Positions 9,593 to 18,183 of a stretch of DNA of 18,640 bases are shown piece after piece. A model generated the notes under the pieces. The model was not told the DNA's origin, did not search any database, and saw only the letters and a program-made list of their open reading frames with translations. The stretch covers positions 1 through 18,640 of the forward strand of contig CAUDNR010003001.1 of the NCBI GenBank assembly GCA_958430865.1, given 5' to 3'. Within the stretch, counting starts at the first letter, position 1; every line of letters starts with the position of its first letter. Made by a program: the position numbers and the translations under genes. The stretch is from Entrophospora sp. SA101 (taxonomy: Eukaryota; Glomeromycota; Glomeromycetes; Entrophosporales; Entrophosporaceae).

Positions 9593-10024
9593 TATTCCCA
9601 ATCAATTGTTCTAAACATTCCTTAGAAGATTTCGTCTTTGGCTACGAAAAAAAAAGGAACAATTTTATTGTGTAACAATATGTAACACGATAAATAAAAT
9701 TGGTGTTACTCATCCATAAATAATAGATCGAAAGGTTTGAAATCTACTGATCGCGTGGTAAAAAAATTTATTTTTATTAATAGAGAGTCTAGAACATAGA
9801 TTTTATTTTATCAGGAGAAATTTTCCGCGCAACAAGAATAGAAATGATAATAACAACATCACAATTAATGGAGTATGATTTAAATTCACTTACCAACCTT
9901 AAATGGGGTCAAAAGCGGAAATGAAAATTAATATAGAAACTACTTTTTTAAAACTCCATTACTTTCTAAATCAATAAAAGAACATCGATCTAATATGTAA
10001 AGAAAATGTAAGTTTTTTAAAAAA

Positions 10025-11605
10025 ATGGATCAACTCCCATATGAAATTTTGGTTGAGATCTTTAAACGTATCCGACGTCCAATTTCCTTCGGGTTAACAA
10101 ATAAACTACTTTTAAAAGTTTTTACAGATCCGTATGCCCGCTCACGTTGGTTACTATACCATTATGGAAAAGCGCACTGTCTTTTTCATGCAATATCACT
10201 GGGGCGTAAATTTATTACAGTGGAGATAGTAAATAGTGCATTGATAAATGGTGCAATATTTTCTCGCTATTTTCTTCAAAAACTTATCCAATGTTTTGGA
10301 AGTTATGATTTGAGACTATTGAAATTGAGAATAAGTAATAAAGAAAATAACGGTAGTAATAATATTATTAATACCGGTAACAATAACAATAGTTATGAAA
10401 GGGACAACGATTTACGAAAACGTCTTGAAAAATTGTGGGCCGCAGACTTACCAATAGAGGTATATGGTGAACTATTACATGAAGGAAATCGTAAATGGAA
10501 CGGACCAGATTTTTGTTTGCGAAGCAATGATCTCGAGTTCTTTCATTATTTAACCGGTGGAAATCTTGCAATAAAAGTTGCAGAAAATGTACTAAATAAA
10601 AATTTGCCGGAAATTGAAGATTTGATCTTAAATAAAAAATTCGTCCCAAATCCAAGAAAACCCAAAACTTCGTGTAAAAATATTATCGATTTCATCAGAA
10701 AACAAGCACAGTTATCCTCATCGTCTGAACAAGTTTTAAAAGAAATAGTGTCTGATGGGTTTGAAAACGCCAAAGCTCTAAACATAATATCCAGAGCGAT
10801 TATTATATGTCCATATTTGGTATCTTTATGGAATAAAATAGGTTATGATTTGATTAGTTTCGATTTTAACGATCTAGTTTTACAAGGGAATTTCCTTATT
10901 TTGTTTCCGCCCAATTCTTTCGAAGAAACTGTCGAGAAACCTACATTAGAGACTGTCGTTGAAAAATTACAAGTTTTTATTAAATTAGGATTCAAGTTGA
11001 CAAAATCCGTTATGGTTGATATAATTAGTTTATTTGACAATAAATTGAAGGATATCGGCGAAACAATTATAGAATCCTTTCAGGCTATTAGAAAGGAAGA
11101 AAAATCGACCATTTTAGAGAAATGTTTGTTCGAAATCCTTAAGCCCGAAAGAAACTTAAAAAAAAATGATGTTCTAGACTTTTTGTATCAACAAACTGAA
11201 GAATATCGAGAAAATACCTTTTTAAAGGTTTTGAAACATTATGAAATTGGAGAAAACCCTGATAAAATTGTTTATCAAAGTGATGAAAATTTAGAGTCCC
11301 TAAAGCTTTTTTCTTTTGATTTAAATATCTATCAATGGATTTTAGAAAAATTTGGAACTTCTTCGACTGTTACTTCAAAATGTCTCGAAGAAATTGTATC
11401 AACTAAAACCTATTTTGTTAATCTAAATAATAGTGGTAACAACAATAGCAATAGAAATCGAAATAATAACCTCTCACCTTCCACTTCTTTTTCTTCTTCC
11501 GAACCCATTAGATCAATTACTTTGCCCACATGCGTCCAAGCTTCCTTTGATGGGGTATACGAGCATTATTGTAATTTTTATCAATTGAATCGTCTAATGC
11601 ATTAG
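10025..11605 (+). CDS. F-box-like protein of unknown target
   Basis: Single exon, 526 residues. The N terminus LPYEILVEIFKRIRRPISF resembles an F-box, the helical motif that in SCF ubiquitin ligases binds Skp1; the stretch after it (RSRWLLYHYGKAHCLFHAIS, about 41-60) and FHYLTGGN near 175 resemble a set of fungal F-box proteins with ankyrin-like or TPR-like helical C-terminal parts, as I remember them. No enzyme motif is visible. Asn-rich low-complexity inserts lie at about 104-125, and an N/S-rich stretch near 465-490. The start is the first ATG of the frame, preceded by an AT-rich leader. Substrate recognition for ubiquitination is an inference from the F-box only. It stands alone, with gene-poor DNA on both sides. 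Confidence 0.75.
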   Translation: MDQLPYEILVEIFKRIRRPISFGLTNKLLLKVFTDPYARSRWLLYHYGKAHCLFHAISLGRKFITVEIVNSALINGAIFSRYFLQKLIQCFGSYDLRLLKLRISNKENNGSNNIINTGNNNNSYERDNDLRKRLEKLWAADLPIEVYGELLHEGNRKWNGPDFCLRSNDLEFFHYLTGGNLAIKVAENVLNKNLPEIEDLILNKKFVPNPRKPKTSCKNIIDFIRKQAQLSSSSEQVLKEIVSDGFENAKALNIISRAIIICPYLVSLWNKIGYDLISFDFNDLVLQGNFLILFPPNSFEETVEKPTLETVVEKLQVFIKLGFKLTKSVMVDIISLFDNKLKDIGETIIESFQAIRKEEKSTILEKCLFEILKPERNLKKNDVLDFLYQQTEEYRENTFLKVLKHYEIGENPDKIVYQSDENLESLKLFSFDLNIYQWILEKFGTSSTVTSKCLEEIVSTKTYFVNLNNSGNNNSNRNRNNNLSPSTSFSSSEPIRSITLPTCVQASFDGVYEHYCNFYQLNRLMH

Positions 11606-11966
11606 TTAGGCCCATTTTTCAAATGATGTCTATTATATAAGAATAACACACATATCATATCTATAAGCATAACATAAGATAAAATATTAACATTTAATTA
11701 AGCTTCAGTAAAACACAAATTTCGATTTCATCATTCGTTTATTGTTGTACTACTATTGGAATTATGATTCATACGTGGTATTGGCAAATTTATGTGTCGT
11801 ATCCAAGACTTGTGTATATATATAAAATTATAGATTATATCAACCCTAATTTTCAATTTATCGATGTAAGTCTTTTTCTTCTTCTCCCGCTCATACTTAA
11901 ATTATCTTCGTTTAATTTATATTCTGGTTATTAGCAATTATGCCTCATATATTTACTTTAATATAA
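11606..11966. other. 3' flank of the F-box-like gene, no gene seen
   Basis: AT-rich and stop-dense. It probably includes the 3' UTR of the upstream gene and of the candidate minus-strand gene that ends at 11967. Nothing else is recognisable. Confidence 0.55.
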
Positions 11967-12718
11967 TCATTTTTTACTTGTTGGATTATTTGGTGACTTT
12001 GAACTTTTGTATGATAAATTTCTAAGCAATGGTGAAGAGGCAAGTTCTCCATCACCACTAAGTTCATCCATCCATCTATTATGTATAAAAGAATAAAAAA
12101 TAAAAAATAAAAAATAAAAAATTCGTGACAGACATCAAATGCTGCGTAAAGTTTACGAAAAATATTTCAATTAAAATAATGGGGAAGGTCATTATTTATA
12201 TTTTAAAAATAATGGAAAAATTCATTAATAGTAGGGAAATTCATTTATTTATTTATAGCTACAAATAAACTGAAAAGACATGATTCACAATTTGTAGTCA
12301 TAACAGTAACAAAATGAGTAACTGATAAATTAACGGAGAATTTATTTAGATTATTTGTTTTTCGGTTATCACATTACCCTAATCTTATGTATGGAGGTGA
12401 ATTAGAATCCGAACCAGCACGGCGGGCGGTGTGATTAATACGTCGCTGCATGTCGAAATGAATTACACCGACGTGATGCCGGATTTTCGAATTGTCGAAT
12501 TAATCCTCTACGGTTTTGCTACGGAAATTCAAAGTGAATTTATTATTATGGGACATTATTTAATAAATTGTAATACTAATTAAATTACCTACTAATAAAT
12601 CCGAATAATTTTCTTCCTCTTCATCAGGAATTAAATCCTCAAAGAAATCACCAATATCTTCTACTTCTTCAACAAACATTTCTGAATCAAAGGTGAGAGA
12701 ATTGGCATAGCCTTGCAT
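11967..12718 (-). CDS. Candidate small acidic protein, two or three exons
   Basis: Exon 1 (12718-12589) starts at an ATG and reads 43 residues, acidic: EEVEDIGDFFEDLIPDEEEE. A donor GTAATT follows at 12588; joining to an acceptor at 12507/12506 keeps the frame and gives LIRQFENPHH. The open frame then either stops at 12402 (77 residues), or uses a weak donor GTGCTG at 12420 and a 345-base intron to reach a third exon (12075-11967) reading MDELSGDGELASSPLLRNLS and ending SPNNPTSKK. The three-exon model gives 107 residues with all phases consistent. Exon 2 is unusually GC-rich for this window. No family is recognised. The third exon and the exon 2 frame are the least certain parts; each exon could alternatively be a relic of a larger gene. 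Confidence 0.35.
12094..12121. repeat. TAAAAAA heptamer microsatellite
   Basis: Four units with a period of seven bases. It lies within the long intron proposed for the minus-strand small gene. Confidence 0.85.
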
Positions 12719-12766
12719 TATTTAATTAAAAGCTTCATCGGATAGATTTTTGCCAGCATAATTAAA

Positions 12767-12784
12767 ATGACACGATCGTGTCAT
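12767..12784. promoter_or_regulatory. 18-bp perfect palindrome ATGACACGATCGTGTCAT
   Basis: Nine-base arms with no spacer; the core CACGATCGTG is GC-rich against an AT-rich background, which makes chance unlikely. It lies 49 bases upstream of the ATG at 12718 of the candidate minus-strand gene, where a dimeric transcription factor site would be expected. The binding factor is unknown. Confidence 0.5.
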
Positions 12785-13380
12785 ATTAAATACCTTTTCC
12801 ACTTTGAGTCTAATAAGCAAATAAAATTATATAAGCATATCTGTTTCATCTCTTTTGAGTAAACCAATTTAACACGAGAGCCATTTTTTTTTAAAAAAAA
12901 GAGAGAAAACCGCCAAAAAAATTTATTAAAAAAACTTATAACGAATTACAAATCGGCTAATATGATTCCCTCAATTCGACATTATGGTAATTCAGTGCAT
13001 TACGGCATTACGGCTATGTGATTTATTTTGGCATAGGCTATTTTTATCAATAATATGAAAAAACATATAAATAATTGAGTTAAAAATTAGATTTTGGGAT
13101 TGAGTCAAATGCCAAATTAATTTTGACAACATGTATATAATGCGCATAAATTACGTTAGCCGAAATTGCCTCTCTTAATATTAATAAATGATCATCGCCA
13201 ATCCGAAATGCCAAAATAGTTTTTCATAGTTGTCGAAATTAACTTTGTTGGTTGCCGAAATTATATCTGGAATTATTTGAACACTTTAACTCGATCTGTG
13301 TGGTTTTTTATGTCTATTGATATAAAGAATATTGTAAATCTGAAATTGCTTGCCAAAGTCGACCTTTTCAAAAACCATTT

Positions 13381-13711
13381 CGGCTTTTTTTTTAATTAAA
13401 AAAACTCTCTAAAGATTGCAAAAATAGAGTTTTTTCAATTTTATAAAAGTTGCGTAAAAGATGATCCTTCTTATTTGAAAAAAGATCATCACCACACAGA
13501 AAACAAAAAAAAAATTTAAATAATAATATGATTGACGTTCCGAACGAATATTAGTTTCTATTCGTAATACAATTCTTATTCATTCATTTGTTTGTTTTAT
13601 TCGTTTATTTGAACAAACTTTCAATGTATTTCGAATATATGAATGATGAGTCGTGTGATTCTATAATATTGCGATGTCATTGAAAAGTTGGCGCTAGGTT
13701 CAGCATTATAT
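13381..13711 (+). repeat. Diverged dispersed repeat, copy A
   Basis: The order of blocks is CGGCTTTTTTTT, then GATGATCCTTCTTATTTG, then AATATGATTG, then Asn/Phe-like TTATTCGTTT runs, then GAGTCGTGTGATTCTATAA (13648-13666) and TTCAGCATT. The same blocks in the same order occur in copy B, which contains GAGTCATGTGATTCTATAA (18 of 19 bases). The block GATGATC...GATCATC also forms a 7-bp inverted repeat. Confidence 0.5.
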
Positions 13712-13855
13712 ATCTCCAAAAGACGTATACATAGATGACAATTACTCAAAAAACCATGGCTCAAGTTCTGATGGTTAATTGGTTTTTTAGATCTTTATCA
13801 AAAAAAAAAGCCCTTGCATAATAATGTAGTGCAGATCATCTAAAAACATCAAAAA

Positions 13856-14512
13856 GGCTTTTTTTTATTAATAAAATTGAAAAAAAAGCGATTTTACTAT
13901 ACAAGATTGTGGCACACGATGTTCCTTCCTATTTAGGAAAAGATATCCGAAACACGTAACTATTAATATAGAACAAAAACAAAATATTTGAACTTTTAAG
14001 TTCTTTAGTCATTATGCATTTAGTATTGGGGGGGGGAGGAATTGTGCATTTAAAATTGGGTTTTTATTTTCCTATATAACTTTCTTTCCGTTAATTCGTA
14101 TATTCGTATGTAAAATAAAATGTCACTGTCGTTAAAACTAAGTAATAATAACAACAATATGATTGGCTAATTTTGATGCTCTAAACAAATATTATAGTTT
14201 CGTTTTATTTGAATTTTTCATATCATTCGTATCATTCATTTATTCGTCTATTCTACAGTCAGGATTACTCGTTTCATTCGTTTTTATTTGTTTATTTGTT
14301 TATTCGAATCAACTTTAAATGTAATTCGAAAACTCCAATTTATAACGAACAAACCAAATTATTCGAATAAATTTATATCTTAACACTAATACTAATACTA
14401 ATATTAATACTAACAGCTAACGATAAATGATTGAGTCATGTGATTCTATAAGCTTGAGACCTCAAAGAATATCATTTTTATTTTTGGATTAAACACTCGG
14501 CACAGCATTCTG
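13856..14512 (+). repeat. Diverged dispersed repeat, copy B
   Basis: Carries the same ordered blocks as copy A: GGCTTTTTTTTATTA, GATGTTCCTTCCTATTTA, AATATGATTG, TATTCGTTT-rich part, GAGTCATGTGATTCTATAA (14433-14451) and ACAGCATT. It is longer because of an insertion that includes the G run and the ACTAAT microsatellite. No open reading frame or terminal inverted repeat is clear, so this may be a nonautonomous element or a spacer-type repeat. Confidence 0.45.
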
Positions 14513-14696
14513 TGGTCAAAAAAAGTTTAAAGCCGGTGACATTTTTGTAAATAAAAATAATTTTTTATTTATTATTGACATTAAATTAGAGATTATTATT
14601 CAAAACCATATACAAATTTTCATGCAGTAAATCAAGACATGGCGAAATCCAGAGACAGAATTTGGATTTTTTTTTTACCGCCTTGTTAAATTTTGT

Positions 14697-15060
14697 AACT
14701 TTCAGCATTAACCTTTCTAACATCTTATATTCTTCTGGTGTTGCTTTAGAGACCTTTAACTGAGAGTGGTCAAAATCAAGGATATGCTATTTTTCTAATG
14801 GTTTATCACAAAATACACTTGTCCCTCAGTAAATATGTTCTCGTCGACATTCAAAGTTACGTGCAGTAGTGTGATACTCTCTTACCATCAATTTCAAAAT
14901 AACGTGTTTCTTTCTGAACAATGATTTTGCTGATGCTGGTCAAGATGAGGAAGGTCACTTTGACGATTTCTTCATCACAAATTTTTGTGACTGTTCCAAT
15001 GGTTCCATTACATATGTTGTCACTAAATAACTTATACCACATCTTTTGAGCATTTTTTGC
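14697..15060 (-). pseudogene. Broken 3' fragment of a PIF1-like helicase (mobile-element type)
   Basis: The minus strand reads, in pieces, the C-terminal part of a PIF1-like DNA helicase of the kind that is abundant as Helitron-like or expanded gene copies in these fungi. Piece 1 (15060-14857): ICNGTIGTVTKICDEEIVKV and ETRYFEIDGKRVS, then a stop. Piece 2, in another frame after a gap: LNVDENIFTEGQVYF, then a stop in the place where the helicase motif VI with its arginine should be. Piece 3: DFDHSQLKVSKATPEEYKML and ERLMLK. The segment that normally links pieces 1 and 2 (FPL..A.A.T.HK..G.TL) is missing. Walker A and B are not in the window. It is a decayed remnant with frameshifts, stops and an internal deletion. 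Confidence 0.7.
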
Positions 15061-15942
15061 GAAGATTTAATTAAAAATCATTAATTATTATTATTATTAA
15101 TTTATATACATATTCTATGTTGTTTTTGTGCATGTATTAATCTACAAAAGAAACCAATGAGCCTTTCCCAAAGTCTACCACTTTATAATCGTTAAAAACC
15201 ACTTTTCTCTGAATGTGGTTGAGCTTGATTTATACAGAGCGTTTCTACTTATCACATTTTCGGTAGAAAAGACGGTCTTCATGGAACATGTAGATAAAAA
15301 ACGGAAGACATGATTTTTTTAGTTAGTTATTTGGGGGGTTTTTTTTTATTGGTTCAACATCTTTTCTTTATTATTATTATAAATTGAACTTATATCCGTT
15401 TAAACCTCTTTTGGCAACACTTAACGTTAACATTAACATCACACAGTCGTAATGCCGAAATAATTACGTCCCAATGTATAATGACGAGGAATTTATTTTT
15501 TTAAATTGTAGAAAAATAGATTTTTGTATCTTTGAAATATAATATTCCATTGACCATAAAGTGATTTTTCTTGTAAAATTAACGTAACTTGATGACCACT
15601 GTATAAAATTTTGACGTCGATTTCCTCAATGAATACTTTTGTAATGATGATGGTACCGTCTTTTATTAGACCAGTCCCCATATGTTTTTGAAAAAAATCA
15701 AAATATCGAAAAACATTATTACAGCTAAAAATGATCTTTATAAAAATTTACACATGCACATAGAAATTGGGTTAGGTTGTGTTTTTTTATTGAAAAGGCT
15801 AGCTATTCGTTAATAAATTTTGTATAAATTTATCAGGAAAGTTATTTTCTTATAATTATTACGCAAATTTTTGGAGTATTGCTAACAAGTATACAGTAGG
15901 ACTTTTGCTTAAAATACACCCTCGTTTGATCGACCAAAACAG

Positions 15943-15947
15943 CCAAT
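15943..15947 (+). promoter_or_regulatory. CCAAT box upstream of ORC2
   Basis: CCAAT, in the context AGCCAATGAG, 96 bases before the ORC2 ATG. The position and flanks fit a binding site for the Hap/NF-Y complex, but the word is short. Confidence 0.4.
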
Positions 15948-16003
15948 GAGAGGAGGACTTTTAAACCCTCAATCATGTGATTTAGTAAATTGAGAGATTT
16001 CAA

Positions 16004-16009
16004 ACGCGT
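16004..16009 (+). promoter_or_regulatory. MCB-like element ACGCGT before ORC2
   Basis: ACGCGT is the core of the MluI cell-cycle box bound by MBF, which in yeasts drives G1/S transcription of replication genes. It lies 34 bases before the ATG of ORC2, a replication gene. CpG-rich words of this kind are rare in the window; the only other copy I noticed is at 7928-7933, away from any gene. The site may be within the 5' UTR, so activity is inferred. Confidence 0.5.
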
Positions 16010-16042
16010 CAAAAAATTTTAAAAAAATTTTTTAAAATCAAC

Positions 16043-17104
16043 ATGTCAGAAGTACCAATTTTCATAAAAGATGATTACGAAAGATATTTTCAGAACCATC
16101 ATGTTAAATCACTTACCTCCTCACGAACTCTCCCCAGTGGATTTTTTAATATAGATAGATACAATGATGATATAAATTCCACTTCTAGCCAACATCAAGA
16201 GATCGCACAAGAAATATATAAAGACTATAAAACATTATACAATCAATGGTTTTTCGAATTGACGTGTGGATTTAATCTTTTATTCTATGGATTTGGTTCA
16301 AAGATACATATAATGGAAGATTTTGTAAAAAGCTTACCATGTGATAAATTACAAGTAGTTATCAATGGATTCGTTCCAAATCTAGAGTTTAAAAAAATTA
16401 TCGAACAAATATTTACAGAGCTTTCATTGAAGAGAAAAAGGTGTGGGTCACTTAATGATAATGCAAGGTTAATCGTTGATCACTTGACATCTTTAGATGA
16501 AAGTTCTAAACAATTGTTTATTGTGATTCACAATATTAATGGTCAAAGCCTTCGATCCGAGAAAATTTTAAATTGTCTTGGAATACTAGCTCAATGCCCT
16601 AATATTTATGTTGTTGCGTCAGTAGATCATGTTAATTCAACTTTATTATTTGATAGAAATAGATCATTCATGTTTAATTGGTTGTGGCATGACATTACTA
16701 CATTTAGTCCATACATTCAAGAAACAAAGTATGAAATCAGCTCGAAAAAGAAATCAACACAAGAAACAGCAACTAACAAACTGACAAAAAAAATGTTATC
16801 TTCATTGAGTCATAATCAACGTATTATATGGAAAGTTTTGGCAGAGAATCAAGTTAAAGTAAATAAAACGAAAACCTTAAAGATTGAAGAAAGAGGATTA
16901 GAAGATTCGATTTATTTCGATAAATGTAGAGGCAAGTTTCTCGTCAGAAATAATGACGACTTTAAAGCTGTTTTAAAAAATTTAATAAGTAAACTTATCG
17001 TTACAATTATAATTTCCAATAATGGCGATGAAATTTATTATTACATTCCAATGGAAATTAATGATATAGAAGTCATTTTAAGCGACGAGGAATTATTTCC
17101 TTAA
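16043..17104 (+). CDS. ORC2: Origin recognition complex subunit 2 (ORC2), short form
   Basis: Subunit of the complex that marks replication origins and loads the MCM helicase in the nucleus. Single exon, 353 residues. Recognition rests on FELTCGFNLLFYGFGSK (about 71-87), the ORC2 version of an AAA+ P-loop region without a functional Walker A, on VVINGFVPN (about 105-113), on FIVIHNINGQSLRSEK and on FNWLWHDITTFSPY near 211-224. The rest is the winged-helix part, ending with an acidic tail. Human ORC2 is 577 residues and yeast 620; what is missing here is the long, poorly conserved N-terminal extension, while the conserved ORC2 domain appears complete. The start is plausible because conserved sequence (IFIKDDYERYF) begins at once and promoter-like elements precede it. 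An upstream exon cannot be excluded. It converges with the p34-like gene, 143 bases apart. Confidence 0.93.
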   Translation: MSEVPIFIKDDYERYFQNHHVKSLTSSRTLPSGFFNIDRYNDDINSTSSQHQEIAQEIYKDYKTLYNQWFFELTCGFNLLFYGFGSKIHIMEDFVKSLPCDKLQVVINGFVPNLEFKKIIEQIFTELSLKRKRCGSLNDNARLIVDHLTSLDESSKQLFIVIHNINGQSLRSEKILNCLGILAQCPNIYVVASVDHVNSTLLFDRNRSFMFNWLWHDITTFSPYIQETKYEISSKKKSTQETATNKLTKKMLSSLSHNQRIIWKVLAENQVKVNKTKTLKIEERGLEDSIYFDKCRGKFLVRNNDDFKAVLKNLISKLIVTIIISNNGDEIYYYIPMEINDIEVILSDEELFP

Positions 17105-17247
17105 TGATTCATAATATAATTGTTCATTATTATTGTTAGTATAGATATTAACATTAATTTTGTAATCTGTTAGTAGATATTATCACTATCAGCATTAAAT
17201 AATTTTACAATGATAATAACATAAATAATAAATAAATAAACATAAAT

Positions 17248-17525
17248 TTAATCGCCCATATGTTTGCTAAATGAATATGCAACGCTTGCTGCTAACTTTC
17301 TTCTTTCATTATCTGGTAACATTTTACCTTTTTCTAATATTAATAATTTAATAATAATTTTATCAATATATATAATTTTATCAATATATTCTATATATAT
17401 AGAATTTTTTTTTTTTTACCTCTTAGATTATTTAATTTTGATAATACTTTGTCCAATCCATCTTCTTCATCAAAATCACCAAATATTTGATCATACATTA
17501 ATTCTACTTCTTCTTGATTTACCAT
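17248..17525 (-). CDS. p34 (AAGAB/Irc6-like) adaptin-binding protein, C-terminal domain, two exons
   Basis: Exon 17525-17420, an 86-base GT..AG intron (17419-17334) and exon 17333-17248 join in frame into 63 residues: an acidic lead (IFGDFDEEDGLDKVLSKL) and then LREKGKMLPDNERRKLAASV followed by AYSFSKHMGD. This is the pattern of the C-terminal helical domain of AAGAB/p34 (in human, a stretch like KDKAATLPHEQRK...AEKVAKAFW), which binds AP-1 and AP-2 adaptin subunits during clathrin adaptor assembly. The G-domain-like N-terminal part of the family is not visible. An acceptor-like CCAATCTAG lies two bases before the ATG, so the ATG may be internal and further exons may lie upstream; I could not find them before the window ends. 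Read it as a partial gene, or a truncated stand-alone domain. Confidence 0.6.
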
Positions 17526-18183
17526 TGCTAGATTGGAAAATAAATAAATAATATATTTTTAATATATGCAAGCATTATTTTGCAATTATATATTTTATTA
17601 ATTATAAAATTAAATTATTAAATAATATGAAATCAATTGACTGTATTCTTGTCAATCTAGTTTATGATATTTACTATCTCATAATGATGGTTGAAATTAT
17701 TTTAATTTGACTATAAAAAACAAAATTATTTTTCTTTTAGGAGTAAAATATGTTATCCTAATTTAGAATGTTTTGGTTGCATCAAAGCACCAGAATTAGA
17801 ATGAAAAAATGTTATTATAAAGATGATTTGGTTCCTTTTTATTAGGTAATGAAGTTCTTTATTTAAGAACATCAACATTGCCACCTCAATAACTTCAGCA
17901 AATCTTCAACAACAATAATAACTTCAACAGCAACAATAATTTCAACAGCAACAACTACTTTAACAAATTCGATAGCAGCAGCAACATCAGCAAAAAATTC
18001 AAACATCAACTACTATAAGAAAGTGACTTTCATAACTTTCGACGACTTTTATCAAATGAAAAGATGTTTTTTGTCAACATACAACTGTTCCATCTGTTAA
18101 TTGTTACCCTTGTATTAGGACTGTATACTTCTAAATGAAATATGTGTTGTGTTCATTATTGATATGACTACGACTACAACAAA
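17526..18183. other. Region upstream of the p34-like gene; exon-like fragments and CAACAA-rich repeats
   Basis: No firm gene. On the plus strand, after a strong acceptor TTTTCTTTTAG (ending 17740), a short frame reads SKICYPNLECFGCIKAPELE and stops; after another acceptor near 17845 a frame reads NEVLYLRTSTLPPQ and stops. A CAACAA/AACAGC-rich low-complexity part (about 17908-17990) follows, which is open in several frames on both strands because of its composition. These may be exons of a decayed plus-strand gene, but the reading frames do not join. Confidence 0.3.

Larger units (their letters stand above)
7045..10024. other. Gene-poor 3-kb spacer with palindromes and microsatellites
   Basis: No convincing gene. 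It contains a hairpin pair with CCAAT and TATA-like words at 7441-7492, a 19-bp palindrome at 8168-8186, a TATATG-type microsatellite near 8839-8873 and a TTTCAA microsatellite at 9521-9592. A plus-strand frame near 7609-7738 without an ATG reads FAQNDSSVLSCHESITCVPY and stops; its cysteines recall small secreted proteins, but no signal peptide or first exon is visible. Frames at 8681-8989 (minus) and 8962-9150 (plus) show no family features. The last few hundred bases are presumably the promoter of the F-box-like gene. Confidence 0.5.
12800..14696. other. Repeat-rich, gene-free region
   Basis: About 1.9 kb, stop-dense on both strands. It contains two diverged copies of one dispersed repeat (13381-13711 and 13856-14512), an inverted poly(A)GCC/GGC(T) pair at about 13800-13867, a run of about nine Gs near 14030 and an ACTAAT-type microsatellite at about 14383-14411. 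The words CGAAAT and TTCGAA recur through the region. I read it as old noncoding repeat DNA. Confidence 0.5.
15061..16042. other. Spacer between helicase relic and ORC2
   Basis: No firm gene. A minus-strand ORF at 15493-15681 (62 codons from ATG) reads MGTGLIKDGTIIITKVFIEE and later SGHQVTLILQEKS; the pattern G.I..G......V..I......G..V.L.L is loosely like a beta-barrel of translational GTPases, but too short to call, and it may belong with the decayed material next to it. A 6-bp inverted repeat AACCAC/GTGGTT is present near 15200. The final 150 bases are the ORC2 promoter. Confidence 0.4.

Noticed and set aside
12402..12440. GC-rich word GGGCGGTGTG resembling the conserved 3' end of small-subunit rRNA (reverse strand), and a GGTTCGG-like tRNA B box on the minus strand
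   Set aside because: Only about ten bases match and the flanks do not resemble rRNA; the T-loop positions do not fit a tRNA and no A box lies at the right distance.
12880..12902. T-run followed by A-run forming a palindrome
   Set aside because: Simple homopolymer symmetry is common in this AT-rich DNA.
17264..17551. Plus-strand frame of 95 codons
   Set aside because: It is antisense to the two-exon p34-like gene and crosses its intron; the minus-strand reading matches a known domain.
17908..18060. Long open frames on both strands in the CAACAA/AACAGC-rich part
   Set aside because: The repeat composition lacks stop codons in several frames, so openness carries no evidence of coding.
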